DNA of 64,000 nt. Source: Bacillota bacterium. GTDB lineage: Bacteria > Bacillota > Sulfobacillia > DUMF01. Under the pieces are notes generated by a model, which was not told the DNA's origin, searched no databases, and was given only the letters and a program-made list of their open reading frames with translations. Location: contig DUMF01000028.1 in the NCBI GenBank assembly GCA_012840015.1, positions 1-64,000 of the forward strand. The letters are read 5' to 3'. Shown in pieces: positions 1 through 8,813 of the stretch. The position numbers were made by a program, and so were the translations under genes. Within the stretch, counting starts at the first letter, position 1. Each line of letters begins with the position of its first letter.

Positions 1-369
1 AGTCCATTCAGGATCAAAGCCATACAGGTGGACGGTGGCAGTGAGTTTTACGCGGAATTTGAGGATGCGTGCAAAGCGCATGGGGTTAAGCTATTCTGTT
101 TGCCACCTCGATCACCGAAGCTGAACGAGGTTGTGGAGAGAATGCACAGGACGTACAGGGAAGAATTCTGGGCTTGTTACGATGGCGAGCTGCGGATTGA
201 AACGATGAGAGCTGAACTCAAGCGTTGGGCGCTCGAGGTGTATAATCACCTCAGGCCTCACCAAAGTCTTGGATACAAGAGCCCCGCCCAATATCTGGAA
301 CTACTTGGAATGCGCGAGTGTCTCACATCATATGAACCAGTACACCACATTGACTACGAAAGCAGCTAA
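1..369 (+). CDS. Transposase C-terminal part (rve/DDE integrase-core fold, IS481/IS3-like), truncated by window start
   Basis: Frame open from base 1 (SPFRIKAIQVDGGSEFYAEFEDACKAHGVKLFCLPPRSPKLNEVVERMHRTYREEF...YNHLRPHQSLGYKSPAQYL); typical integrase-core DGGSEF...SPKLN.VVER...N..RPHQSLG motifs. Confidence 0.88.
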   Translation, partial: SPFRIKAIQVDGGSEFYAEFEDACKAHGVKLFCLPPRSPKLNEVVERMHRTYREEFWACYDGELRIETMRAELKRWALEVYNHLRPHQSLGYKSPAQYLELLGMRECLTSYEPVHHIDYESS

Positions 370-389
370 GCGTTATAATCACAGTGCGT

Positions 390-467
390 CGGGCTGTGGC
401 GCAGTTTGGCTAGCGCGCTTGAATGGGGTTCAAGAGGTCCCGAGTTCAAATCTCGGCAGCCCGACCA
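390..467 (+). tRNA. tRNA-Pro (anticodon GGG), 3' CCA encoded
   Basis: Cloverleaf by eye: acceptor CGGGCTG/CAGCCCG, D stem GCGC/GCGC, anticodon stem CTTGA/TCAAG with loop ATGGGGT, T arm CCGAG-TTCAAAT-CTCGG, then ACCA. Confidence 0.93.
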
Positions 468-760
468 TGACATTTAATCGCCACAAGGCTTTGCGGCATG
501 GCATACAGAGGGAGGGGCCTGGGGCCCCGTAAGTGCGGCCGAGCTGCCACCGAACAAGTACGCAGATACGCAGGGTAATCCCTGGTGTACGTGTTAAATC
601 TGCTCTATCCGACGAAGCTCCAGCCAAGTCTTGGGCTGGGGATCTCGGTTGATCACATTCGGGCGTCAGCAACCTCTGGGGTTTCGTTTTTCAGTAACGG
701 CCCCCCGCCTGCTACCAAACGACAGAACGCAGGAATGGCTACGGGCGAGACTGCACAGAC

Positions 761-1360
761 TCAAGAAGCTGAGGTGCACGTGGGCTGACCCCCTATGACC
801 TCAGGTAAAATCGTCTCGTACACCCCGAAATCCGAATCCGAGAACAACACACAACGCACCTCATCCAGAGCGCCTTTGTTTTCTTCAATGAATTGTTTGA
901 TCGTAGATAGAGCTATCCGAGCGGCTTTATCGATTGGATAACCATATGCCCCCGTACTGATAGACGGCAATGCGACCGTCCTTGCGCCCTTATCCACGGC
1001 GCACCGTAACGAATTGCGGTAAGCAGATGCCAGCAGATCTGGCTCTCCACGGTTCCCACCATGCCAGATCGGACCGACCGCATGGATCACATACTTGGCT
1101 GGTAACCGGCCCGCCGATGTAACTACCGCTTGCCCGGTGGGACATCCACCCTGTTCTGCGGCGATCTTCCGGCATTCTTCCATTATCTGAGGGCCGCCTC
1201 GGCGATGAATAGCCCCGTCCACCCCGCCGCCGCCTGCCAACCTTGAGTTGGCCGCATTGACTATTGCGTCTACCTTTTGGGTGGTAATGTCCCCCTTCAG
1301 GATCGTCAAACGAGTATCCCCTATGAGCACGCTGATTCCCTCGGTAGGATTAACCATCAC
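761..1360 (-). CDS. Macro-domain protein (Appr-1''-p / O-acetyl-ADP-ribose processing family)
   Basis: ORF 199 aa: GDITTQKVDAIVNAANSRLAGGGGVDGAIHRRGG...PTGQAVVTSAGRLPAKYVIHAVGP...ALPSISTGAYGYP. Confidence 0.93.
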   Translation of the reverse strand: MMVNPTEGISVLIGDTRLTILKGDITTQKVDAIVNAANSRLAGGGGVDGAIHRRGGPQIMEECRKIAAEQGGCPTGQAVVTSAGRLPAKYVIHAVGPIWHGGNRGEPDLLASAYRNSLRCAVDKGARTVALPSISTGAYGYPIDKAARIALSTIKQFIEENKGALDEVRCVLFSDSDFGVYETILPEVIGGQPTCTSAS

Positions 1361-1398
1361 TCTTCCCCGCCCTTTCCAAGTACCGTGCCACCGACTTT

Positions 1399-1755
1399 CT
1401 ACCGGCTTTCGTCCACAAACAGCCCACCCGCCCGGCGAGGTACTTGCCGCCTTGGGCGTTGCCCATGAGGTTCCGCTTCGCCTCGTTCTCTGCCTGAAGT
1501 ACCCCCGCTACCGCCACAACCGCCGCCTTGGGAATCACCGCCCTCCAGCCGACGTTCCCTTGCCGCTTGAGGGGATGGTGCTAAATGTGGTACGCGGCTG
1601 ACATTACCCGACTGCCGATCTATTTGCGCTAAAGCTGCCTCCCACCTGCCCCTCATGTCCGCCAAGTTGAGCCCAGATACCCTCTCCGCCTCTACGGCTC
1701 TCGCGACAGCGGTGGTTGGTCCCACCGGATCCATCCTTCTCACCTCGTTTCCCAT
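1399..1755 (-). CDS. Hypothetical protein at the end of the flagellar operon; second half possibly frameshifted
   Basis: ORF 118 aa overlapping the end of fliA; the C-terminal half is low-complexity G/R/E, while a neighbouring frame (1350..1538) encodes a more protein-like tail. Confidence 0.4.
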   Translation of the reverse strand: MGNEVRRMDPVGPTTAVARAVEAERVSGLNLADMRGRWEAALAQIDRQSGNVSRVPHLAPSPQAARERRLEGGDSQGGGCGGSGGTSGRERGEAEPHGQRPRRQVPRRAGGLFVDESR

Positions 1756-2507
1756 AGCTTTAGTAGTTTCGCCCTGAGATACAGTACAGCTCTCGCATGC
1801 AGCTGAGATACCCGTGGCACTGACACTTGCAGCACCTCAGCGATCTCCCGTAAAGTAAGCCCCTCATAATAATATAGTGCGATGATTAATTTTTCACGCT
1901 CCGGCAGTGAATCGATCGCCGCCATCAGATCTTCCTTTTCTGCTTCCAATTCCAGCCAGCTCAACGGATCTGGCGCACTGGGATCCGGGGTGAAATCCAA
2001 TGCATCTAGCCCACCCCGATCCGACTCAAACCAGCTGTCTTCAAGCGAAATCGTGCAGGCTATACTCGCATTCTGGAGCAGCTCGTGGAATGCCTTCATG
2101 TCCATGCCGAGGTAAGCAGCTACCTCCGCGTCTGACGGGAAGCGGTTTAGCTTGGATTGAAGCTCTGAGTATGCTTTCTCGAGCTGTCGTATCTTTTGGC
2201 GAGTGTGCACAGGCAGCCAATCCATCCTCCTGAGCCCGTCAAGTATCGCTCCTTTGATTCGGGCCACTGCATATGTTTCGAACTTCACTCCCCTGGACGG
2301 ATCGAACTTCTCGATGGCATCGATCAGTCCCAGCAGCCCCTCGCTGTACAGATCATCCATGGAAACGTGAGAAGGGAGACCAGTCGACAATCTGCCCGCC
2401 ACGTATTTGACCAAGGGGGCATACCTTTCTATGAGTTGTGCTCTCGCCGCAGGATCTTTTTGGTTGCCATACGTCGACCACGCGGCATCCACCGGAGACA
2501 TGCTCAT
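1740..2507 (-). CDS. fliA: RNA polymerase sigma factor for flagellar regulon (FliA/SigD/WhiG family)
   Basis: Sigma70 region 2/3/4 motifs: ERYAPLVKYVAGRLSTGLPSHVSMDDLYSEGLLGLIDAIEKFDPSRGVKFETYAVARIKGAILDGLR...; likely start MSMSPVDAAW within the longer ORF. Confidence 0.93.
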   Translation of the reverse strand: MSMSPVDAAWSTYGNQKDPAARAQLIERYAPLVKYVAGRLSTGLPSHVSMDDLYSEGLLGLIDAIEKFDPSRGVKFETYAVARIKGAILDGLRRMDWLPVHTRQKIRQLEKAYSELQSKLNRFPSDAEVAAYLGMDMKAFHELLQNASIACTISLEDSWFESDRGGLDALDFTPDPSAPDPLSWLELEAEKEDLMAAIDSLPEREKLIIALYYYEGLTLREIAEVLQVSVPRVSQLHARAVLYLRAKLLKLWETR

Positions 2508-2538
2508 GGCTTCCCCCTTCCTTTCCTCTAACAACAGC

Positions 2539-3204
2539 TCACACCAAACCTCGCCTGCGCTGCTCACAAAGCACTTTCATTGTGAACCTGTATATCTCGT
2601 CCTCGTCGGAAGGCTTAACGTCCATGAACCGCATGGCTACTCTCCTGCGTTGGCCCCGAAAGCGCGGAAGCTGCTCCACCCTAAGCACTTCTCCCCGCAC
2701 TCTAAGGCTACGTGACTTCGACAGATGGAGGTCCACGTTCACCACATCCCCCACATCCAATGGAGCCTGTGTCAAAATCATTGCGCCTCCCGCGCTGAGG
2801 TCTACCGTTTCCCCAGCATATAAATCAATGGAAGCTACGCCGCCCTTCGCCGGTGCGATCAGCGTTAGGTCCACGCTACATATAGCCCGCACAAAGTGTC
2901 GTCTTTCCATCCTTTGGTATTGCTCCGGCCAAGCCACCCACACCAGCGGCACTACGCCCTCCGACACTCGCAGCACGTGAGTATCGAAAGCATAGACTGT
3001 CCGGCCGCTTGCCACTTCGACCCGGACTCTAGACTCCTCTGGTACGCGAACGTACCTGCCTCTTTCCATGGGAAGGCCCAGGGCTATCCCTTCGTCACTA
3101 ATGTCCTGAACTAGTGTGCAATAGCCTTCATCTGGAGAAAGACCTGGCACAATGAATGAGGCAAACGCATTCACCCTGATTGGCGGATGTTTAGCCTGTT
3201 TCAT
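2539..3204 (-). CDS. PilZ-domain flagellar brake protein (YcgR/YpfA-like c-di-GMP effector)
   Basis: 221 aa; ...YQRMERRHFVRAICSVDLTL...TVDLSAGGAMILTQAPLDVGDVV: RxxxR and D(x)SxGG PilZ signature. Confidence 0.9.
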   Translation of the reverse strand: MKQAKHPPIRVNAFASFIVPGLSPDEGYCTLVQDISDEGIALGLPMERGRYVRVPEESRVRVEVASGRTVYAFDTHVLRVSEGVVPLVWVAWPEQYQRMERRHFVRAICSVDLTLIAPAKGGVASIDLYAGETVDLSAGGAMILTQAPLDVGDVVNVDLHLSKSRSLRVRGEVLRVEQLPRFRGQRRRVAMRFMDVKPSDEDEIYRFTMKVLCEQRRRGLV

Positions 3205-5269
3205 GGTTCACGCCTTGCCCTCCCTTGCCCTCCTGAGTCCCATGCAAGGTCAATATACCGATCGGATTGAGTCCGGAAAGCCCATTAAGCTCTTCGTAAC
3301 TTAGCACAGCAAACTTGAATCCCAGTTTGTGCAACAGCCTCTGGAGGTAAGGCCGCACCGCCCCACTGCACACGAGAACGGGCTGCTTCCCTTTCTCCGC
3401 AAACCTTTCCACGAGGACAGAGGCGGATTGCGCCAATGCCTGAAGTAGGGCAGGTTGCATAGCTATTCTCACTGTGCCTGAATCATCCTTCGTGAGAGCC
3501 TCTACCACCGCACTCTCCACTTCCGGACTGACCCCTGCAATCAAGGTGTCGGCTTCATCTAGGCCGTAGAGTTTTATTATCGTGGCCGAGAGGGCAACTC
3601 TAGCCTTCTGAGTAAGCTTGTCTGTATCTTTGGTAAATCTGGCTGCATCGGCGACGGCCTCTAGGATCGTGTCGAGGTCCTTGATGGGAATGCCCTCAGA
3701 AAGGAGGTTACTCAACACCTTTTGAACCTCTCCGAGGCTGAGAAGGCCTGGGACGAGCTCTTCCACCAACGCCGCATTTCGAGCCCTCACCATGTCAAGC
3801 AGCTCTTTGGTCCCCTGCCTCGTCATGAGCTTGTGTGCATTATGCTTCAGCAGTTCAGCCAGATGCGTAGCCAGTACAGCACTGGGTGCAACAACGGTCC
3901 AACCGTCCACCTCAGCTTTCTCTCGAAGGGAGGCATCGATCCAGAAGGCTGGTAAACCGAAAGCAGGCTCTTTGGTCTTGATACCTTCGATAGTGGCATT
4001 TTCAACTGGTGACATGGCCAAATACATCCCTGGAAACAGTTCGCCTTTCGCAATCTCCACTCCCCTCAGCTTTACGGAATACGACCGTGGCTGCAGCTCG
4101 GCGATGTTGTCCCTGATGCGTATGGGAGGGACGACTATCCCATAGTCGGCTGCTAGCTGGCGTCTGACCGCACCAACGCGATCCAGTAAGTCCCCACCTT
4201 CGGCCGCCAGTGGGATGAGAGAATAACCAAGCTCGAGCTCTACGGGCTCAACGCCAACTAGAGGAAGCACGTTTTCCGGCTGAGAATCACTCCGAGACGG
4301 CTTGGCCTCTTCCGCAGGTGCGCCATGCCGCCGCGTCGCCCTGGCACCCAGGTATATCATGCCTGCCGATAGCACCAGCAGCATCAGCTTGGGCATTCCT
4401 GGCACGAGAGCGAGCACTGCCAGCACTATACCTGCAGTGGAGAAACCGCGTGGCTGAGCTGCCAGTTGCCTTGTGAGTTCGTGTCCGAGGTCCGCCTCGG
4501 CTGCAGATCGAGTTACGATTATGCCGGAAGCCGTGGACATGATAAGCGCAGGTACCTGCGCCAGTAAGCCATTGCCTACCGTAAGTAATGTGTAACGTCG
4601 AAAAGCTTCGGCCACGTCCAGGCCCCTCGTGGCTCCCATCAGAGCACCACCAAGAAGGTTCACCGCCAGGACGAGCATAGCCGCCACGGCGTCCCCCTTG
4701 GTGAACTTGCTCGCACCGTCCATAGAGCCGTAAAAATCCGCCTGGCGCTGGATCTCCAATCTTCGCACTCTGGCCTGTTCTTCCGTAATGACGCCCGCGT
4801 TCAGGTCGGCATCTATCGACATTTGTTTCCCTGGCAAAGCGTCCAGGGTAAACCGGGCTGCTACCTCTGCCACACGCTCTGCCCCTCTGGTGATTACCGC
4901 ATACTGAACGATCACAATGATGAGAAAAACAGCGAATCCTACCGCCATCTCACCGCCCACCACGAATTCACCGAAGGCCTCAACGAGGTTGCCTGCAAAC
5001 CCGTTCAGAAGTATGAGCCGAGTAGCTGCTACGTTGATAGCCAGCCTGAATACCGTACTCACCAGGAGCAGAGATGGGAAAGACGAAAACTCTAGCGGGC
5101 GTTTGATATAAAGCGTCGCCATCAGCGTGCACACGGAGAGCGTCAGGTTCAACGCCAGGCAGAAATCCACAAACTGATACGGAATCGGGATAATTATCAT
5201 TAAGAGCACTATGACCATTGCTACTGGGATCGTCAATTCTCCCAGGCGCGAATACGACACGGGCATCAC
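3191..5269 (-). CDS. flhA: Flagellar export apparatus protein FlhA
   Basis: 692 aa; VALNLTLSV..LYIKRPLEFSSFPSLLL..TVFRLAINVAATRLIL, and PGKQMSIDADLNAGVI signature. Confidence 0.98.
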   Translation of the reverse strand: MMPVSYSRLGELTIPVAMVIVLLMIIIPIPYQFVDFCLALNLTLSVCTLMATLYIKRPLEFSSFPSLLLVSTVFRLAINVAATRLILLNGFAGNLVEAFGEFVVGGEMAVGFAVFLIIVIVQYAVITRGAERVAEVAARFTLDALPGKQMSIDADLNAGVITEEQARVRRLEIQRQADFYGSMDGASKFTKGDAVAAMLVLAVNLLGGALMGATRGLDVAEAFRRYTLLTVGNGLLAQVPALIMSTASGIIVTRSAAEADLGHELTRQLAAQPRGFSTAGIVLAVLALVPGMPKLMLLVLSAGMIYLGARATRRHGAPAEEAKPSRSDSQPENVLPLVGVEPVELELGYSLIPLAAEGGDLLDRVGAVRRQLAADYGIVVPPIRIRDNIAELQPRSYSVKLRGVEIAKGELFPGMYLAMSPVENATIEGIKTKEPAFGLPAFWIDASLREKAEVDGWTVVAPSAVLATHLAELLKHNAHKLMTRQGTKELLDMVRARNAALVEELVPGLLSLGEVQKVLSNLLSEGIPIKDLDTILEAVADAARFTKDTDKLTQKARVALSATIIKLYGLDEADTLIAGVSPEVESAVVEALTKDDSGTVRIAMQPALLQALAQSASVLVERFAEKGKQPVLVCSGAVRPYLQRLLHKLGFKFAVLSYEELNGLSGLNPIGILTLHGTQEGKGGQGVNHETG

Positions 5270-5275
5270 CTGACC

Positions 5276-6322
5276 TCACAGCCGGTTCTTAACGCGATAT
5301 ACGAAGGCAAGCACCTCCGCCACCGCTTTATAAAGCTCCGGCGGGATTACCTGCCCCACCTCAGTCGAAGAGTACAAAGCTCGCGCAAGCGGCGGATTGG
5401 GAACGATAGATACGAAAGCCTTTCTGGCTTCCTGCTTTATCCGTTCAGCCAGGAAACCTCGGCCCTTTGCCAATACCATGGGCGCTGCCATTTTCGCAGG
5501 TTCATATTTCAATGCGACCGCGAATTCGTCCGGGTTAGTTATCACCACATCCGCCTTTTTGACCTGGGCCATCATTCTCATGCTCGCCAAGCGACGCTGG
5601 ATCGCCCGGATCCGGCTCTTCACTTCAGGCCTTCCTTCTGTCTCCTTTATCTCTTCTTTCAACTCAGTCCTGGTCATCCGCAGTGCTTGCTCGGATTCCC
5701 ACCATTGGTATCCGTAATCGAGCAGCCCAAGTACTAGAAGCGCCAGCCCGCATCTGTAAGCTACTTCGCCAACCGCACCCGCCAGAATATATCCGCCTCG
5801 CTCGGCTCCCACTAACCCGACGCCCACAAGGCTGCCGAGCTGAGTCCTCCCAGTTCCCCAGAGTACATACCCCAGCACGCACATCTTGAGCAGGTTCTTC
5901 AGCCAATCCATCAGATGCCTCCGGGATAATATCTGGCCGATGTTCCTCGCGGGGCTCAAGCGCTCCAACTTCGGACTTATAGCTGCAGGGCTCGCCACAA
6001 ACCCTCCCTGAGCCAATTGGGTAACCAGGCCGACGATGCCGGCAGCCAGCAGGATTGGTGCCAGAATGATACAGCACACCGCAACAGGTACCGCGAACAA
6101 GCGCTTCACGCTGGGAAGGTCGAGTTCGACTGGGCCATTGCCCAAACACGTCTGAGCGAGCATAAGCATCTCGTCCTTCGCCTTACTACCCCAAAACTTG
6201 AGTGCAAAGTAACACCCGAGCAACGTCAGCGCGCCGCTCAGTTCAGCACTTCTCGTCACATGTCCCTCTTGTCTAGCCTTTTCCCGCTTTCGGGGAGTCG
6301 GAGCTTCTTTCTTCTCTTCCAT
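5276..6322 (-). CDS. flhB: Flagellar export apparatus protein FlhB
   Basis: MEEKKEAPTPRKREKARQEGHVTRSAEL..., NPDEFAVALKYEP (NP(T/D)H-type autocleavage region). Confidence 0.97.
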   Translation of the reverse strand: MEEKKEAPTPRKREKARQEGHVTRSAELSGALTLLGCYFALKFWGSKAKDEMLMLAQTCLGNGPVELDLPSVKRLFAVPVAVCCIILAPILLAAGIVGLVTQLAQGGFVASPAAISPKLERLSPARNIGQILSRRHLMDWLKNLLKMCVLGYVLWGTGRTQLGSLVGVGLVGAERGGYILAGAVGEVAYRCGLALLVLGLLDYGYQWWESEQALRMTRTELKEEIKETEGRPEVKSRIRAIQRRLASMRMMAQVKKADVVITNPDEFAVALKYEPAKMAAPMVLAKGRGFLAERIKQEARKAFVSIVPNPPLARALYSSTEVGQVIPPELYKAVAEVLAFVYRVKNRL

Positions 6323-6327
6323 ATATC

Positions 6328-7101
6328 TCAGGCCCCTTTTAGTGCTGCCGCGAAGAGGAGTCTCAAAGCCCTTACCATTTCAGCCGTAATCCAAGAACCC
6401 AACGTGCTCAGAACCTGGACGGATGCAGCCAGTGTACCCAGAACGGCAAGCATTTTAAGGGGCAGACCTATTACGAAAGCGTTAAGCTGAGGGAAGCTCC
6501 TCGAAAGCAGCCCCAACCAGACATCCACAATCAAGCTGGCACCGAGGGCTGGTATTGCCAAGCTAAACCCCATCCCCATGGCTGAAGCGGTTATGGTGAC
6601 GCATACCTTGAGCACACCGTCCATGTCTAACGTAGGCCAGACTCCTGGCGGAAGCACCTTAAAGGATTCATCCAGTCCCACTAGCAGCAAGTGATGACCA
6701 TTTGAGCCCAGCCAGAGAACCAGGCCGAGGAGCATGAGATAATTCCCCATCAATGGAACCGCTGTCCCATATTGCGGGTCTATTACGTTTACCATTCCGA
6801 TGCCCATACTCTGATCGATGATCCAGCCAGCGTTAGCCGCAACCGACAAAACGAGATTCGTACAAAAGCCGATCAACATACCCACCGCTGCCTCTCTGCA
6901 AACCATCACGACGAAATGCGCCACATCCGCGCTGAGCGGCGGCGATCCCGGGCTTCCGCCAAACTTTGGTCCCAAAACCAGTACCAGCCAGCACCCGAGA
7001 CCTATCTTCCATGCGGCGGGCGTTTGCCTTCCTCCTAAACCCGGCGCGACCGAGATGAAGCTCATGATCCTACTACCTATCAGGAGATACTTGCTTTCCA
7101 A
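6328..7101 (-). CDS. fliR: Flagellar export apparatus protein FliR
   Basis: Membrane protein in the fliO-P-Q-R-flhB order; REAAVGMLIGFCTNLV..GWIIDQSMGIGMVNVIDP. Confidence 0.95.
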   Translation of the reverse strand: MESKYLLIGSRIMSFISVAPGLGGRQTPAAWKIGLGCWLVLVLGPKFGGSPGSPPLSADVAHFVVMVCREAAVGMLIGFCTNLVLSVAANAGWIIDQSMGIGMVNVIDPQYGTAVPLMGNYLMLLGLVLWLGSNGHHLLLVGLDESFKVLPPGVWPTLDMDGVLKVCVTITASAMGMGFSLAIPALGASLIVDVWLGLLSRSFPQLNAFVIGLPLKMLAVLGTLAASVQVLSTLGSWITAEMVRALRLLFAAALKGA

Positions 7102-7119
7102 CGGTCGAAATCTTGCCTC

Positions 7120-7398
7120 CTAGCGCACTACCGACGGAAGCTGCAAGAGTATCCTGGCAGTAAACTGCACCAACAAAGTGAGCATCCACGGCCCAAAGAA
7201 TACCAGCGCACACAGCACCGCCACGATCTTCGGCACAAAGGCCAGTGTCTGCTCGTGAATCTGAGTGAGAGCCATCAGCAAGGATACGATTAGTCCGACA
7301 ACCAACCCCGCTATGAGAGCCGGAGCAGAAACGGTAAGTATTTGTTTTATGGCTTCACCAGTGACGGTAAGCACAAGCCCTTCGTCCACTCTTTTCAC
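7120..7398 (-). CDS. fliQ: Flagellar export apparatus protein FliQ
   Basis: 92 aa, two TM; VVGLIVSLLMALTQIHEQTLAFVPKIVAV. Confidence 0.96.
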   Translation of the reverse strand: MKRVDEGLVLTVTGEAIKQILTVSAPALIAGLVVGLIVSLLMALTQIHEQTLAFVPKIVAVLCALVFFGPWMLTLLVQFTARILLQLPSVVR

Positions 7399-7399
7399 C

Positions 7400-8059
7400 T
7401 CATTTGAAGCTCAAAACCAAAGAGCGAACCACCAGATTCCAGCCATCCACCATCACGAACAGGAGAAGCTTGAACGGAAGAGAGATCATCATTGGGGGCA
7501 ACATCAACATCCCCATCGCCATGAGCACGCTGGCAACCACCATGTCAATCACCTGGAAGGGGATGAACAACATGAACCCTATTTGGAACGCGGTTTTCAG
7601 CTCGCTGATGCAAAATGCGGGTGCCAATACGTAAGTCGGAACGTCCGCAGGCGTAGCTGGTCGTTGGATCCCAGCCAGTTCGACCATGAGAGCCATATCC
7701 TTGTCCCTCGTTTGCCTAAACATGAACTCCCTCAGAGGCTCCTCGGCGCGCTTGAGTGCCACCGCTTCAGTAATCCTGCCCTGTAAATACGGCTGAAGTG
7801 CAGTATCGTTGATCTTAGTGAAGACGGGCGCCATCACGAAAACAGTGAGCACCAAGGCAATACCTATGATCACCTGGTTGGGCGGAATCTGCTGAGTGGA
7901 TAGAGCGTTTCGCAAGAAAGATAGGACGATGACTATCCTGGTGAAAGAAGTCATGAGTATCGCCATCGCAGGCAACACCGATAACAGGGTTAAGACAACC
8001 AGGATTTTAAGGGGGCCGGATAAGCCCTGGCTCTGCACGAAGTTAGCTATGGTTTCCAT
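7400..8059 (-). CDS. fliP: Flagellar export apparatus protein FliP
   Basis: 219 aa; TSFTRIVIVLSFLRNALSTQQIPPNQVIIG...PAFCISELKTAFQIGFMLFIPFQVIDMVVASVLMAMGMLMLPP. Confidence 0.97.
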   Translation of the reverse strand: METIANFVQSQGLSGPLKILVVLTLLSVLPAMAILMTSFTRIVIVLSFLRNALSTQQIPPNQVIIGIALVLTVFVMAPVFTKINDTALQPYLQGRITEAVALKRAEEPLREFMFRQTRDKDMALMVELAGIQRPATPADVPTYVLAPAFCISELKTAFQIGFMLFIPFQVIDMVVASVLMAMGMLMLPPMMISLPFKLLLFVMVDGWNLVVRSLVLSFK

Positions 8060-8420
8060 GGAGGAACCTTCCGTTTCGAACTAGACTCAGAGCGTCCTTC
8101 AAGGCCGTGCCGGCCGTGTTCAGCAAGTCTGAAAACTGAGCGCCCGGTTTCTCACTCTCGTTCACTGCGTTCACTGTATCCTTTATTTCCTCTTGTGCGA
8201 GCACCCGAATCTCATGCTCTGTTACGCCCAATAGATATGACCTGCCGAGCGCCTCAACCAGCCAAACACCTCGCCCTTTACCCAGGGTTATCCCGCCTCT
8301 AAGAATCACTGCCGCGCCCATGCGAGTGCGCTCTTTCGCCAGGAACCTGCTCAGAGCGATTGCAAGCCAACAGGTCAGCGTCAATGCCGCCAGTGTCCTC
8401 ACCAGGTCTAAAGCGCTCAA
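8043..8420 (-). CDS. fliO: Flagellar biosynthetic protein FliO
   Basis: One N-terminal TM plus LVEALGRSYLLGVTEHEIRVL; position between fliN and fliP. Confidence 0.85.
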   Translation of the reverse strand: MSALDLVRTLAALTLTCWLAIALSRFLAKERTRMGAAVILRGGITLGKGRGVWLVEALGRSYLLGVTEHEIRVLAQEEIKDTVNAVNESEKPGAQFSDLLNTAGTALKDALSLVRNGRFLHGNHS

Positions 8421-8788
8421 GCCTTCTCACCGCTCTCCTTGCCATCATGAGCCCCGATTATTTCGGTAACCCTGACAGCGAAATTCTCGTCCATAACGAC
8501 CACCTCGCCCCTTGCAATCGGCTTCCCGTTGACGAGAATGTCCAATGGCTCGCCCGTAAGCTTCTCCAGTTCGATTACTGTCCCAGGAGTAAACGACAGT
8601 ACTTCCCGGAACAGTTTACGAGCACGTCCTAGCTCGACCACTACAGTGAGTGGCACGTCCATAAGCAGAGAGGAGTTATCGGCGTTAGTTTTAGGCTTTG
8701 CTTTGGCTACGGATGGATCTATCTGGGCAAATTTCGCTGGCGCGATTTTCACCTTTCCGGGTACGGCATCTTCTTCCATATACGCCAC
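8417..8788 (-). CDS. fliN: Flagellar switch protein FliN (SpoA domain)
   Basis: LLMDVPLTVVVELGRARKLFREVLSFTPGTVIELEKLTGEPLDILVNGKPIARGEVVVMDENFAVRVTEI. Confidence 0.95.
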   Translation of the reverse strand: MAYMEEDAVPGKVKIAPAKFAQIDPSVAKAKPKTNADNSSLLMDVPLTVVVELGRARKLFREVLSFTPGTVIELEKLTGEPLDILVNGKPIARGEVVVMDENFAVRVTEIIGAHDGKESGEKA

Positions 8789-8813
8789 GCCTCCTTATCA
8801 AGCCATCGTGGTG

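Noticed and set aside
430-788. Small ORFs 430..672(-), 585..788(+) and 269..532(+)
   Set aside because: They overlap the tRNA or lie in apparently non-coding sequence and have no recognisable protein motifs.
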